Positions 1 through 7,836 are shown, counted from the stretch's first letter. The stretch is DNA of 31,134 nucleotides from Firmicutes bacterium UBA7510 (GCA_002479485.1 DLNM01000021.1:1-31134); one strand, 5' to 3'. The notes: generated from the sequence alone by a model not told the origin. Numbers and translations are program-made.

Positions 1-207
1 TATAAAAATGATGATACAAATAAATACTAACATTTTTTTATAATAATTTCAAATTAATTTAATGAAAATTTAAAAATAATGAAATAATTTTATAAAAATA
101 ATAAAAAAATAATTGCATTAATTATAAAAATATAGTATATTACAAGAGTTACACATATATATTTTAAATGTTTTTTTATATAAATTAATTACAAAACATT
201 ATTGGTC
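1..207. other. AT-rich intergenic DNA, probable flank of the origin region
   Basis: No ORF of note and no clear DnaA box (TTATNCACA) was seen on either strand. The stretch is extremely AT-rich with long A and T runs. In this gene order dnaA and oriC normally lie immediately beyond rpmH, so this is inferred to be the edge of the rpmH-dnaA intergenic region. The origin itself is not demonstrated here. Confidence 0.4.
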
Positions 208-236
208 TTGACAATAGAGTAATTAGTTTATATAAT
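208..236 (+). promoter_or_regulatory. Consensus SigA promoter for rpmH
   Basis: TTGACA at 208-213, a 17-base spacer and TATAAT at 231-236 match both housekeeping hexamers exactly. Transcription would start near 243, giving an rpmH leader of about 80 bases. A strong promoter fits a ribosomal protein gene. Confidence 0.85.
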
Positions 237-321
237 ATTTTGCGAGCAATTTAATTTAATTAAAGAAAAATATATGATATTTATTATAGATATCTGTCAT
301 AAATAAGGAGGTGTTTATAAG

Positions 322-456
322 ATGAAAAGAACTTATCAACCAAAAAGAAGACAAAGAAGTAAAGAGCATGGCTTCAGAAAAAGAATGAGCACAAGAAATG
401 GAAGAAAAGTATTAAAAAGTAGAAGAGACAAGGGAAGAAAAAGATTGTCAGCATAA
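322..456 (+). CDS. rpmH: Ribosomal protein bL34
   Basis: Encodes 44 residues beginning MKRTYQPKRRQRSKEHGFRK and ending in a lysine/arginine-rich tail (RDKGRKRLSA), which is the usual length and sequence pattern of bL34, a small basic protein of the large ribosomal subunit. The ATG at 322 follows a strong AGGAGGTG ribosome site at 307-313. It is the first gene of the rpmH-rnpA-yidD-yidC-khpB order found beside the bacterial replication origin. A hairpin terminator overlaps its stop codon, so rnpA and the following genes probably receive only part of the rpmH transcription. Confidence 0.97.
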   Translation: MKRTYQPKRRQRSKEHGFRKRMSTRNGRKVLKSRRDKGRKRLSA

Positions 457-480
457 GGTCGCGAAAGTGACCTTTTTATT
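455..480 (+). terminator. Hairpin terminator/attenuator after rpmH
   Basis: AAGGTCGC-gaaa-GTGACCTT gives an 8-base-pair stem (one G-T pair) with a GAAA tetraloop, followed by TTTTTATT. It begins inside the rpmH stop codon. As the rest of the operon follows, it may act as a partial terminator that sets the rpmH to rnpA ratio. Confidence 0.75.
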
Positions 481-532
481 CCATTTGGAGAAAAAAGGTT
501 AAAAGAAATAATAAATAATTAGAAAGTAGGCA

Positions 533-594
533 CCAAACCCATGCACAAATATTTTATGCCTATCTGTGAAAATAAATGCATGGGTATAAAGTAA
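533..594 (+). repeat. Structured repeat upstream of rnpA (family with the noc leader)
   Basis: Inverted arms ACCCATGCA (537-545) and TGCATGGGT (577-585) enclose a 31-base loop. The sequence CCATGCACAAAT plus an A/T-rich stretch and a following CCT.T.TGT..AAA block also occurs before noc (6968-7044). In the noc copy one arm pair is changed on both sides (C-G to T-A), so pairing is kept. Both copies stop a few bases before a start codon. This copy lacks a good ribosome site. Confidence 0.55.
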
Positions 595-921
595 ATGAAT
601 ATTATTAAAAAAAATTTAGATTATAAGGCCGTATATAATTGTAATAATTCTTTCTCAGATTATAATGTTGTTATTTTTGTAAAAAAAAATAAAGAACTTA
701 GTAATAGATATGGATTTACTTCTGCCAAAAAGATAAAAAATGCTGTAGATAGAAATAGAATCAGAAGAAGATTAAAAGAAATAGTAAGACTAAATGAAGA
801 TAAAATAAATATTGGATATGATATTGTCTTTATGGCTAGAGTTAATGCAGTTAATGCTGACTATAAAGAATTAGAAAAATCGTTTTTCAAGGTATTAAAG
901 AGAAGTAATTTAAAAAAATGA
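595..921 (+). CDS. rnpA: Ribonuclease P protein component
   Basis: A 108-residue basic protein that assists RNase P RNA in 5' maturation of tRNA. The family signature is present around residues 47-62: AKKIKNAVDRNRIRRRLKE, with the RNR motif and following arginines that contact RNA. The length is close to the usual 110-120 residues. The ATG at 595 gives the expected N-terminus (IKKNLDYKAVY). No convincing Shine-Dalgarno sequence precedes it; instead a structured repeat (533-594) ends just before the start, which may influence translation. It lies between rpmH and yidD as in most Firmicutes. Confidence 0.95.
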   Translation: MNIIKKNLDYKAVYNCNNSFSDYNVVIFVKKNKELSNRYGFTSAKKIKNAVDRNRIRRRLKEIVRLNEDKINIGYDIVFMARVNAVNADYKELEKSFFKVLKRSNLKK

Positions 922-950
922 AGAATAATGAAAAACAAAAAATAAGGTGA
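918..950 (+). other. Ten-codon ORF linking rnpA and yidD
   Basis: The rnpA stop overlaps an ATG (ATGA at 918-921) that opens a 10-codon frame (MKNNEKQKIR). Its TGA stop overlaps the GTG start of yidD (GTGA at 947-950). yidD has no ribosome site of its own at a useful distance, so this chain of overlaps could carry ribosomes from rnpA to yidD. The peptide itself is not recognised and may have no function. Confidence 0.3.
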
Positions 951-1168
951 TAAAAATTTTATCTAAACTTTTAATTAGAATTATAAGAATATATCAGAAG
1001 TTTTCTTTTAGTACAGGCATTAGACACTGTAGGTTTTATCCTACTTGTTCACAATATTTCGTAGAAGCTTTACAAAAATATGGGTTTGTTAAAGGGTCAT
1101 ATTTAGGAATTAAAAGAATATTACGATGCCATCCTTTCAATAAAGGTGGCTATGATCCATTGAAATAA
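947..1168 (+). CDS. yidD: Membrane protein insertion efficiency factor YidD
   Basis: A 73-residue protein of the YidD family, small membrane-associated proteins that assist YidC-dependent membrane insertion. The family pattern is clear: IRIYQKFSFSTG, then CRFYPTCSQYFVEALQKYG, then RCHPFNKGGYDPL, including three conserved cysteines. The GTG at 947 is the only reasonable start, since no ATG in frame gives the family N-terminus. It overlaps the stop of a ten-codon frame after rnpA, suggesting translational coupling. yidC follows 16 bases later. Confidence 0.93.
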   Translation: MIKILSKLLIRIIRIYQKFSFSTGIRHCRFYPTCSQYFVEALQKYGFVKGSYLGIKRILRCHPFNKGGYDPLK

Positions 1169-1184
1169 ATTTGGAGGAAAAAGA

Positions 1185-1964
1185 ATGAGTTTAGATTTTA
1201 TAGCAATTCCTATGGGATGGCTCATGAGATTTATTTATAACATTGTAGCGCCTTTAGATACAAAGTATCTATCTGCATATGCAATTTCAATAATTTTAGC
1301 AACAATTGTTGTTAAATTTTTATTATTACCATTGACTTTAAAGCAAACAAAGTCTATGAAAGTAATGCAAGATATGGCACCAAGAGTTAAAGAATTGCAA
1401 GATAAATATGGAAAAGACCCTCAAACATTACAGAGAAAACAAATGGAGTTATATAAAGAAGCGAATTATAATCCAATGTCAGGTTGTTTACCAATGCTTA
1501 TACAATTACCTTTAATTATGGCTTTCTTTTATGTAATACAGCAACCTGTAAAATATGTTTTCGGTGGAGACCAAGCAGCATTTGATATAATAAACAAAAG
1601 TTTTTTATGGATAACTGATTTAGGTTTTACTGATGGACATGTTTTTGAAAATGGCCTTGTAAATGGATTTAGTATGGGATTTAGTTTACCTTTTATAGGG
1701 GCATCTATACCTATACTAGCTGGTGTATCAGCTTATACAACATATTTGACTAGTAAAATGTCAATGAGTACTCAAGCTGCAACTATGAATGAACAACAAA
1801 GGTCTACTCAAAATATGATGACTATGATGATGCCTATAATGATATTTGTTATGTCAATTGGATTTCCTACAGGGCTTGTATTATATTGGGTAGTTGGTAA
1901 TATATTCCAATTAGTGCAACAGTGGCTAATTTTAAATTCATCAAAAAAGGTTAAGGAGGAATAA
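1185..1964 (+). CDS. yidC: Membrane protein insertase YidC/Oxa1/SpoIIIJ
   Basis: A 259-residue polytopic membrane protein of the YidC/Oxa1 family that inserts and folds proteins in the cytoplasmic membrane. Visible hydrophobic segments lie near residues 25-50, 100-120, 165-190 and 205-245. The family core is recognisable: an arginine- and lysine-rich loop after the first transmembrane segment (LTLKQTKSMKVMQDMAPRVKEL), YKEANYNPMSGCLPMLIQLPLI, and a C-terminal GLVLYWVVGNIFQLVQQW. GGAGGA precedes the ATG at 1185. No lipoprotein signal with a cysteine is seen, unlike Bacillus SpoIIIJ. A khpB gene follows after only three bases. Confidence 0.95.
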   Translation: MSLDFIAIPMGWLMRFIYNIVAPLDTKYLSAYAISIILATIVVKFLLLPLTLKQTKSMKVMQDMAPRVKELQDKYGKDPQTLQRKQMELYKEANYNPMSGCLPMLIQLPLIMAFFYVIQQPVKYVFGGDQAAFDIINKSFLWITDLGFTDGHVFENGLVNGFSMGFSLPFIGASIPILAGVSAYTTYLTSKMSMSTQAATMNEQQRSTQNMMTMMMPIMIFVMSIGFPTGLVLYWVVGNIFQLVQQWLILNSSKKVKEE

Positions 1965-1967
1965 TAA

Positions 1968-2594
1968 ATGAAAAGCATTATTGTTGAAAAACCGACAGTA
2001 GATGAAGCAGTAAAATCAGCATTAGAGGAACTTAGTTCAGAAATAAATGAAGTTCAAATAGAAATATTAAAAGAGCCTTCAAAAGGAATTTTAGGAATTT
2101 TAGGAAGTAAAGTTGCAAAGGTTAAAGTGACAATAGTGAATGGACCGGAAGAAAAAGCAAGAGAGTACATAGATACTGTTTTTGCTAAAATGGATATAGA
2201 TGTAGAATATGAGATAACTTTTGCATCAAATATTTTAAAAGTTGAAATTACAAAGGTAGACGAAGAAGATAAAGGTATTATTATAGGTAAAAGAGGTAAT
2301 ACGCTTGATGAGATACAATTCTTACTAAGCCTTATAGTTAACAAAAAAAGAGAAAATTACGTAAAAACAATTGTAAATGTTGAAGATTATAGACAAAAAA
2401 GAGAAGAAACTCTTAAAAAATTAGCTAAAAAGACAGCTGATAAATGTAGATATTACAACAAAAAAATAAGATTAGAACCTATGAATCCTTATGAAAGAAG
2501 AGTTATTCACGCTACACTTCAAGATGAAAAGGATATTATAACTTATAGTGAAGGTGAAGAACCATTTAGAAAAGTTGTAGTTGATAGAAGATAA
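1968..2594 (+). CDS. khpB: RNA-binding protein KhpB (Jag/EloR)
   Basis: A 208-residue protein with the three-part structure of Jag/KhpB: an N-terminal Jag domain (about 1-55, with GILGILGSK), a KH domain with GKRG at about residues 103-106 within GIIIGKRGNTLDEIQFLLSL, and a C-terminal R3H domain (NPYERRVIHATLQD, about 172-185). It binds RNA in the cytoplasm and in other Firmicutes affects cell elongation. It has a strong ribosome site (AAGGAGG) overlapping the end of yidC, and a terminator follows, so it ends this operon. Confidence 0.93.
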   Translation: MKSIIVEKPTVDEAVKSALEELSSEINEVQIEILKEPSKGILGILGSKVAKVKVTIVNGPEEKAREYIDTVFAKMDIDVEYEITFASNILKVEITKVDEEDKGIIIGKRGNTLDEIQFLLSLIVNKKRENYVKTIVNVEDYRQKREETLKKLAKKTADKCRYYNKKIRLEPMNPYERRVIHATLQDEKDIITYSEGEEPFRKVVVDRR

Positions 2595-2612
2595 AAAATA
2601 ATCATTTTATGG

Positions 2613-2646
2613 CGAGCAAATTACGTTAAATTTGCTCGTTTTTTAG
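2613..2646 (+). terminator. Rho-independent terminator after khpB
   Basis: CGAGCAAAT and ATTTGCTCG form a perfect 9-base-pair stem around an 8-base loop, followed by TTTTTT. It closes the rpmH-khpB group. Confidence 0.88.
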
Positions 2647-2718
2647 TTATTAACTTTGTGAAAAATATTATATTTGCTATGTTTTTAAAAAATAGTGAAA
2701 TAGTATATACAAAAAGGG

Positions 2719-2724
2719 TATAAT
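2719..2724 (+). promoter_or_regulatory. Candidate -10 element for the mnmE operon
   Basis: TATAAT at 2719-2724 lies 40 bases before the mnmE start and after the khpB terminator. The upstream -35 region (about 2695-2701, TGAAAT) matches the consensus poorly, so only the -10 is supported. Confidence 0.5.
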
Positions 2725-2764
2725 ATTGTAAAATATATATATAGAAAATTAGGATAGGGATATT

Positions 2765-4144
2765 ATGACTATGGAACACGATACAATAGCTGCTATTGCT
2801 ACTGCTTTAGGAAACTCAGGAATAAATGTTATTAGAATAAGTGGAGATGAAGCATTAGAAATAGCATTAAATATTTTTGTAAATAAAAATAATGAGAAAG
2901 TTAAAAGTTTTAAAAATAGATATTTAACATATGGAATGATAGTAGACAGAGATGGAAAAGTAATAGATGAAGTGCTAGTTTCATTTATGCAAAAGCCAAA
3001 TACTTTTACTAGAGAAGATGTAATTGAAATAAATTGCCATGGTGGTATACTTTCGGCTAAAAAAATATTAGATTTAATTATGACATATAATTGTAGAATG
3101 GCTGAACAAGGAGAATTCACAAAAAGAGCTTTTCTTAATGGAAGAATAGACTTAACTCAAGCTGAAGCAATAATTGATATTATAAATGCTAAAACACAGA
3201 GTAGCCATGAAATATCAGTTAGCCATCTTGAAGGAAGATTATCAAAGCAAATTAATGAGTTGATAGAAAGAATAATAAATCTATTAGCAAATATTGAAGT
3301 TAATATAGATTTTCCAGAGTATGATGAAGATGTTATAACAATAAATAAAGTAAAAGAAGAAAGCATTAACATGCTAAATAAAATAGAAACTCTTATAAAT
3401 ACTGCAGATACAGGTAAAATTTATAAGGAAGGTATTAAGACATTAATTATAGGTAAGCCGAATGTAGGTAAGTCTTCGTTAATGAATTTTTTATTGAATG
3501 AAAACAGAGCTATAGTTACTGAAATACCTGGCACAACAAGAGATACAATAGAAGAGCAGGTAAATATAAATGGTATACCTTTAAATATTATAGATACAGC
3601 GGGAATTAGAAAAACTGAAGATGAAGTCGAGAAAATTGGAGTAGAAAAAGCCTTAAATAAAATAAATGAGGCTGATCTTATTATGATGGTTTTAGATTCA
3701 TCTAAGGAATTAGAAGAGGAAGATATAGAAATATTAAAACTTATTGAAAATAAGAAGGTTATATATATTAAAAATAAGACAGATTTAGAAGAAAAACTAA
3801 ATTTGGATGAATATAAAAATATTGAAGAAAAGGTAATTAACATATCAGTATTAAAAAATGAAGGTCTTGAGAAGATAACAAATACTATACAAAGTATGTT
3901 TTTTGAAGGAAAAATTGATTTAGAAAATGATTTAATTATAAATAATGCTAGACAAAAAAATCTATTAATTAATGCAGCAAAAAATTTAGAAGAAGTTTTA
4001 AATTCTATTGATAATGGTATGAGTATTGATTTTATAGAAATTGATTTAAAAAGCTGTATGGAAAACTTAGGATTAATTGTTGGAAAAGCAGTTAGTGATG
4101 ATTTAGTAGATAAAATATTTAGTGATTTTTGTATTGGGAAATAA
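2765..4144 (+). CDS. mnmE: tRNA modification GTPase MnmE
   Basis: A 459-residue protein that, with MnmG, installs the (carboxymethyl)aminomethyl group on the wobble uridine 34 of certain tRNAs. The N-terminal tetrahydrofolate-binding domain (about 1-120) starts DTIAAIATALGNSGINVIRI. A G domain follows, with the P-loop GKPNVGKSSL at about 230, the G2/G3 region PGTTRDT and DTAG, and the NKTD G4 motif. The C-terminus FCIGK carries the conserved catalytic C-x-G-K ending. AGGATAGGG precedes the ATG; an alternative start two codons later is possible. mnmG follows directly. Confidence 0.97.
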   Translation: MTMEHDTIAAIATALGNSGINVIRISGDEALEIALNIFVNKNNEKVKSFKNRYLTYGMIVDRDGKVIDEVLVSFMQKPNTFTREDVIEINCHGGILSAKKILDLIMTYNCRMAEQGEFTKRAFLNGRIDLTQAEAIIDIINAKTQSSHEISVSHLEGRLSKQINELIERIINLLANIEVNIDFPEYDEDVITINKVKEESINMLNKIETLINTADTGKIYKEGIKTLIIGKPNVGKSSLMNFLLNENRAIVTEIPGTTRDTIEEQVNINGIPLNIIDTAGIRKTEDEVEKIGVEKALNKINEADLIMMVLDSSKELEEEDIEILKLIENKKVIYIKNKTDLEEKLNLDEYKNIEEKVINISVLKNEGLEKITNTIQSMFFEGKIDLENDLIINNARQKNLLINAAKNLEEVLNSIDNGMSIDFIEIDLKSCMENLGLIVGKAVSDDLVDKIFSDFCIGK

Positions 4145-4180
4145 ATTAAAAGAGATGTAATAGTAACAGGAAGTGAGAAA

Positions 4181-6109
4181 ATGGAACAATTAAAACATAA
4201 AACCGATAAAATAACTTCAATGGGAAAAGTTAGAGAGTTTTTAGCTGGAAAATATGATATTATAGTAGTAGGTGCTGGACATGCGGGATGTGAAGCCGCT
4301 TTAGCTGCTGCAAGAATGAATATGAGCACAATGATGATGACTATGAACTTAGATTCTATTGCAATGATGGCTTGCAATCCTTCTATAGGAGGAACTGGTA
4401 AGGGTCATCTTGTTAAAGAGATTGATGCTCTCGGTGGTGAAATGGGCATAAATATAGATAAAACTATGATTCAATGCAAAATGCTTAATTTGTCTAAAGG
4501 ACCAGCTGTACATTCATTAAGAGCACAAGCAGATAAAAATAATTATCATGCTGAAATGAAAAAGGTTATAGAAAAGCAAGATAATCTTTATTTGTTACAG
4601 GCAGAAGCAATAGATATAAAGGTAAACGAAGATAACACATTTAATGTTCATACAAAATATGGAGCTTTTTATCAGGCAAAAGCTGTTATAGTTACTACAG
4701 GAACATATTTAAAAGGTAAAATATTTATTGGTGAATTAAACTATGAATCAGGACCAAGTGGATTTTTTCCAGCAAATGAATTATCAAGTTCGTTAATAAA
4801 CTTAGGTTTATCTTTAAGAAGATTTAAAACTGGTACACCTGCAAGAATAAGTTCCGATACTATGAATTTTGAACTAATGGAGAAACAAGGTGGAGATGAA
4901 AAGATAATACCTTTTTCATTTATGACAGATAGTATTGATGTTGAGCAAATACCTTGTTATTTGACATATACAACTGAAAAAACCAAAGAAATAATACAAA
5001 ACAACCTTGATAGATCTCCTTTATATGCTGGAGTTATAGAAAGCATTGGACCTAGATATTGTCCTTCTATAGAAGATAAAATAGTAAAGTTTTCTGATAA
5101 AGAAAAACATCAACTTTTTGTTGAGCCAGAAGGTTTAAATACAAAAGAAATGTATATTCAAGGAATGTCCTCAAGCTTACCTTATGAGGTACAAATAGAT
5201 ATGTATAAATCTATGGTAGGTCTGGAAAATGCAGAAATTATGAGACCTGCTTATGCAATAGAGTATGATTGCATAGATCCTACACAACTAAAACCAAGCC
5301 TTGAATACAAAGAAATTAAAAATTTATTTTTCGCTGGACAAATAAATGGTAGCTCAGGATATGAGGAAGCAGCAGCACAAGGTATAATTGCTGGAATAAA
5401 TGCTGTATTATCAATAAAAGATAAAGAGCCTATTATTTTAGATAGGTCAGAAGCTTATATAGGTGTTTTAATAGATGATTTAGTAACAAAGGGCACAAAT
5501 GAGCCGTATAGAATGATGACTTCAAGAGCAGAATATAGACTTGTTTTAAGACAGGATAATGCCGATGAAAGATTAACTGAAATTGGATATAGGATTGGTC
5601 TTGTAACAGAGGAGAGATATAATAGATTTATAGAAAAGAAAAATTCTATAGAAAATGAATTACAAAGACTTAAAGATAATAAAATTACGCCTACAAAAGA
5701 AGTTGAGGAATTTTTAGAGTCTTTAGGAACTGCACCTTTATCAAAGCCTATAAGTTTACTAGAGCTCATAAAAAGACCGGAAATAACTTATAGAAATACT
5801 AAAGAATTAGATATTGAAAGACATTATTTAAGTGAAGAAATTATAAATTATGTTGAAACAGCTATAAAATATGAAGGATATATACAAAAACAAATAAAAC
5901 AAATAGAGCAATTTAAAAAGCTAGAAGATAAAAAAATACCTTCAGATTTAGATTATAATGAAATAAATGGTTTAAGAATAGAAGCTAAGCAAAAGCTATC
6001 AAAAATATTACCTAAGTCAATAGGTCAGGCTTCAAGAATTTCAGGAGTATCTCCTGCAGACATAAATGTTTTATTAATATATTTAGAGCAATTAAGAAGA
6101 AAAGGTTAA
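4181..6109 (+). CDS. mnmG: tRNA uridine-5-carboxymethylaminomethyl synthesis enzyme MnmG (GidA)
   Basis: A 642-residue FAD-dependent partner of MnmE in wobble-uridine modification. The dinucleotide-binding site VVGAGHAGCEAALAAARM is at about 30-47, followed by the family motifs NPSIGGTGKGHLVKEIDALGG and SKGPAVHSLRAQADK. The C-terminal helical domain that contacts MnmE and tRNA is present (IGQASRISGVSPADI). The protein has an extension of about 25 residues before the FAD motif, but AGGAAGTG at 4169-4176 supports the ATG at 4181. The gene ends directly beside a palindromic repeat in front of rsmG. Confidence 0.97.
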   Translation: MEQLKHKTDKITSMGKVREFLAGKYDIIVVGAGHAGCEAALAAARMNMSTMMMTMNLDSIAMMACNPSIGGTGKGHLVKEIDALGGEMGINIDKTMIQCKMLNLSKGPAVHSLRAQADKNNYHAEMKKVIEKQDNLYLLQAEAIDIKVNEDNTFNVHTKYGAFYQAKAVIVTTGTYLKGKIFIGELNYESGPSGFFPANELSSSLINLGLSLRRFKTGTPARISSDTMNFELMEKQGGDEKIIPFSFMTDSIDVEQIPCYLTYTTEKTKEIIQNNLDRSPLYAGVIESIGPRYCPSIEDKIVKFSDKEKHQLFVEPEGLNTKEMYIQGMSSSLPYEVQIDMYKSMVGLENAEIMRPAYAIEYDCIDPTQLKPSLEYKEIKNLFFAGQINGSSGYEEAAAQGIIAGINAVLSIKDKEPIILDRSEAYIGVLIDDLVTKGTNEPYRMMTSRAEYRLVLRQDNADERLTEIGYRIGLVTEERYNRFIEKKNSIENELQRLKDNKITPTKEVEEFLESLGTAPLSKPISLLELIKRPEITYRNTKELDIERHYLSEEIINYVETAIKYEGYIQKQIKQIEQFKKLEDKKIPSDLDYNEINGLRIEAKQKLSKILPKSIGQASRISGVSPADINVLLIYLEQLRRKG

Positions 6110-6200
6110 AGAGTGAAATGCATTTCACTCTATGGAAGAATCAAAAAACGATTCTTCATTAATTTTTGTGATGCCACGAGGTGGCGTTATGGAGGAAATT
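6110..6200 (+). repeat. Three-hairpin leader element before rsmG (copy 1)
   Basis: Three consecutive hairpins: a perfect 22-base palindrome at 6110-6131 (arms AGAGTGAAATG / CATTTCACTCT); GAAGAATC / GATTCTTC at 6135-6142 and 6150-6157; ATGCCAC-gag-GTGGCGT at 6171-6187. They are followed by GGAGGA and the rsmG start. A second copy at 10178-10269 has the same order and spacing. Stem 2 is identical, while stems 1 and 3 differ by paired changes. The element contains an in-frame ATG at 6132, but the two copies differ at many would-be amino acids and conserve pairing, so it is read as an RNA or DNA structure and not as coding sequence. Confidence 0.7.
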
Positions 6201-6911
6201 ATGAACAAAATATTACAATCAGGATTTGAAGAGCTTGGACTTAATTATACTGATGAAATAGAAGACAAATTTAATAAGTATAAGGAATTATTATTAGACT
6301 GGAACCAGAAAATAAATATTACAAGAATAGAAAATGATGAGGAAATTTATATAAAGCATTATTTAGACAGTGTAATATTGTTAGATAGTGATAATAAGAG
6401 TATGGATAAAAAAATTATTGATGTAGGAACTGGAGGTGGTTTTCCGGGACTGCCTCTAAAAATAGTAAACAATAATTTTCAGTTGACATTACTGGATAGC
6501 CTTAGAAAAAGAACGGATTTTTTACAACTAGTTTCAGATACTTTAAAATTAGAAAATGTTAAAGTCATACATGGTCGAGCAGAAGACTTTGGACAAGACA
6601 TTAAATATAGAGAACAGTATGATATTTGTGTTTCGAGAGCAGTTGCTCCATTAAATATATTATGTGAATTTTGTTTACCTTTTGTAAAAGTAGGAGGATA
6701 TTTCGCAGCATACAAAAGCGAGAATATTTCCGAGGAAATTGTCGAATCAAATAATGCTATTGAAAAACTAAGTGGGAAAATAATTGATATAAAGGTAGTT
6801 AAAATTCCTAATTCAGATATTACAAGAAAAATTGTAATAATAGAAAAAATAAAAAAAATGGAAAATATGTATCCAAGAAAAGCTGGTACTCCAGCAAAAA
6901 AACCTTTATAA
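6201..6911 (+). CDS. rsmG: 16S rRNA (guanine-527-N7)-methyltransferase RsmG
   Basis: A 236-residue SAM-dependent methyltransferase that modifies G527 of 16S rRNA. The N-terminal helices contain WNQKINITRIEN. The SAM-binding motif VGTGGGFPGLPLKI lies at about 74-87. VSRAVAPLNILCEFCLPFVKVGG follows, and the C-terminus is the typical YPRKAGTPAKKPL. The start at 6201 is preferred because GGAGGA sits at 6191-6196 and the protein then begins where the family does. An in-frame ATG at 6132 would add 23 residues encoded by the hairpin repeat and is judged non-coding. Confidence 0.95.
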   Translation: MNKILQSGFEELGLNYTDEIEDKFNKYKELLLDWNQKINITRIENDEEIYIKHYLDSVILLDSDNKSMDKKIIDVGTGGGFPGLPLKIVNNNFQLTLLDSLRKRTDFLQLVSDTLKLENVKVIHGRAEDFGQDIKYREQYDICVSRAVAPLNILCEFCLPFVKVGGYFAAYKSENISEEIVESNNAIEKLSGKIIDIKVVKIPNSDITRKIVIIEKIKKMENMYPRKAGTPAKKPL

Positions 6912-6929
6912 TAAATTCAGGGGGATAGT

Positions 6930-7052
6930 ATGAAGAAAATTTTAATTAATAATAAAAATATGGCACGACTCCATGCACAAATGTTTAAACCTTTTTGTAA
7001 AAAAGGGTTGATATTCTTATGCAATATATCGCATGGAGGTAAACATGTCTAA
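6930..7052 (+). CDS. Possible 40-residue leader ORF overlapping the noc start
   Basis: An ATG at 6930 follows a strong GGGGGATA ribosome site and opens a 40-codon frame that begins MKKILINNKNMARLH and ends GGKHV. Its stop (7050-7052) lies just inside noc, overlapping the noc start at 7045 by eight bases in another frame. This arrangement is typical of translational coupling. The frame runs through the repeat shared with rnpA. No family is recognised, and the frame may matter only for ribosome delivery. Confidence 0.35.
   Translation: MKKILINNKNMARLHAQMFKPFCKKGLIFLCNISHGGKHV
6968..7044 (+). repeat. Structured repeat upstream of noc (family with the rnpA leader)
   Basis: CTCCATGC (6969-6976) and GCATGGAG (7031-7038) pair perfectly, enclosing an inner stem formed by AACCTTTTT and AAAAAGGGTT (about 6988-7009). 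The right arm contains the GGAGGT ribosome site of noc, so folding would hide it. The first part (CCATGCACAAAT.TTT) matches the repeat before rnpA. The arm base pairs differ between copies in a compensated way. Confidence 0.55.
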
Positions 7053-7836
7053 TAGTGTAGTTAATATTAATATTAATCAGATTATACCTAACAAAAACCA
7101 ACCAAGAAAGAATTTTGATGATAAAGCGTTGGAAGAATTGAGTCTATCTATAAAAAACTATGGTTTAATTCAGCCAATAGTAGTAAGAAAACTTGCTGAT
7201 GAACTATTTGAGCTAGTAGCAGGTGAAAGAAGATTAAAGGCAACAAAAATGTTAGAAGTAGAATCTATACCTGCAATTGTTATATCAGCTGGAGAAGAAG
7301 AATCGGCAGCTATGGCTCTCATAGAAAATTTACAGAGGGAAAATTTAAATTTTATTGAAGAAGCATTAGCATATGAAAAAATAATATATGATTTTAGTAT
7401 AACACAACAGGTATTAGCTGATAAAATTGGAAAAACTCAATCTACTGTAGCAAATAAATTAAGAATTTTAAAATTGCCTCAAAGAGTAAAGGAAGCATTA
7501 ATCGAAAATAATTTAAGCGAAAGACATGCGAGAGCACTATTAAAACTTACTGATGAGGATTTAATTTTAGATATTATAGATAAAATTGTAAAAAAAGATT
7601 TAAATGTTAGTGCAACGGAAAAGCTTGTTCAGTCTATAGCAGATGATATTAATAAAGAAAAATTAAAGAACAAGCTGTACATAAAGAATTTTATTAACTA
7701 TAAAATATATGTTAATACAATAAAAAATGCATATAATGAAATTTTAAAAACAGGTATTGATGCTAAATTTGAAGAGCAGGAATCAGATGAATTCATTGAA
7801 TTAAAGGTTAGGATACCTAAAAAAAGTTTAAAATAA
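7045..7836 (+). CDS. noc: Nucleoid occlusion protein, ParB family
   Basis: A 263-residue ParB/Spo0J-type DNA-binding protein. It has the N-terminal ParB domain with NQPRKNFDD, the CTP-binding GERR box (VAGERRLKATKM) and ALIENLQRENLNFIEEA, then a helix-turn-helix (about 110-150, TQQVLADKIGKTQSTVANKLRIL) and a C-terminal dimerisation region. Its place between rsmG and parA is that of noc, a ParB paralogue that keeps division away from the nucleoid in Bacillus. Assignment to Noc and not to a second ParB rests on position. GGAGGT at 7035-7040 supports the start at 7045; an ATG at 7033 lies before it. Confidence 0.85.
   Translation: MSNSVVNININQIIPNKNQPRKNFDDKALEELSLSIKNYGLIQPIVVRKLADELFELVAGERRLKATKMLEVESIPAIVISAGEEESAAMALIENLQRENLNFIEEALAYEKIIYDFSITQQVLADKIGKTQSTVANKLRILKLPQRVKEALIENNLSERHARALLKLTDEDLILDIIDKIVKKDLNVSATEKLVQSIADDINKEKLKNKLYIKNFINYKIYVNTIKNAYNEILKTGIDAKFEEQESDEFIELKVRIPKKSLK

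Noticed and set aside
1..207. oriC with DnaA boxes
   Set aside because: The context suggests the origin is near, but no convincing DnaA box was found inside the window.
3421..4377. 318-codon open frame on the minus strand opposite mnmE and mnmG
   Set aside because: It is the mirror of strongly recognised genes in AT-rich DNA, spans the junction of two genes, has low-complexity Ser/Ile/Phe composition and no recognisable family.
6132..6200. N-terminal extension of RsmG beginning MEESKNDSS
   Set aside because: The same leader occurs before an unrelated gene, its would-be codons vary while hairpin pairing is kept, and a good ribosome site stands before the later ATG at 6201.
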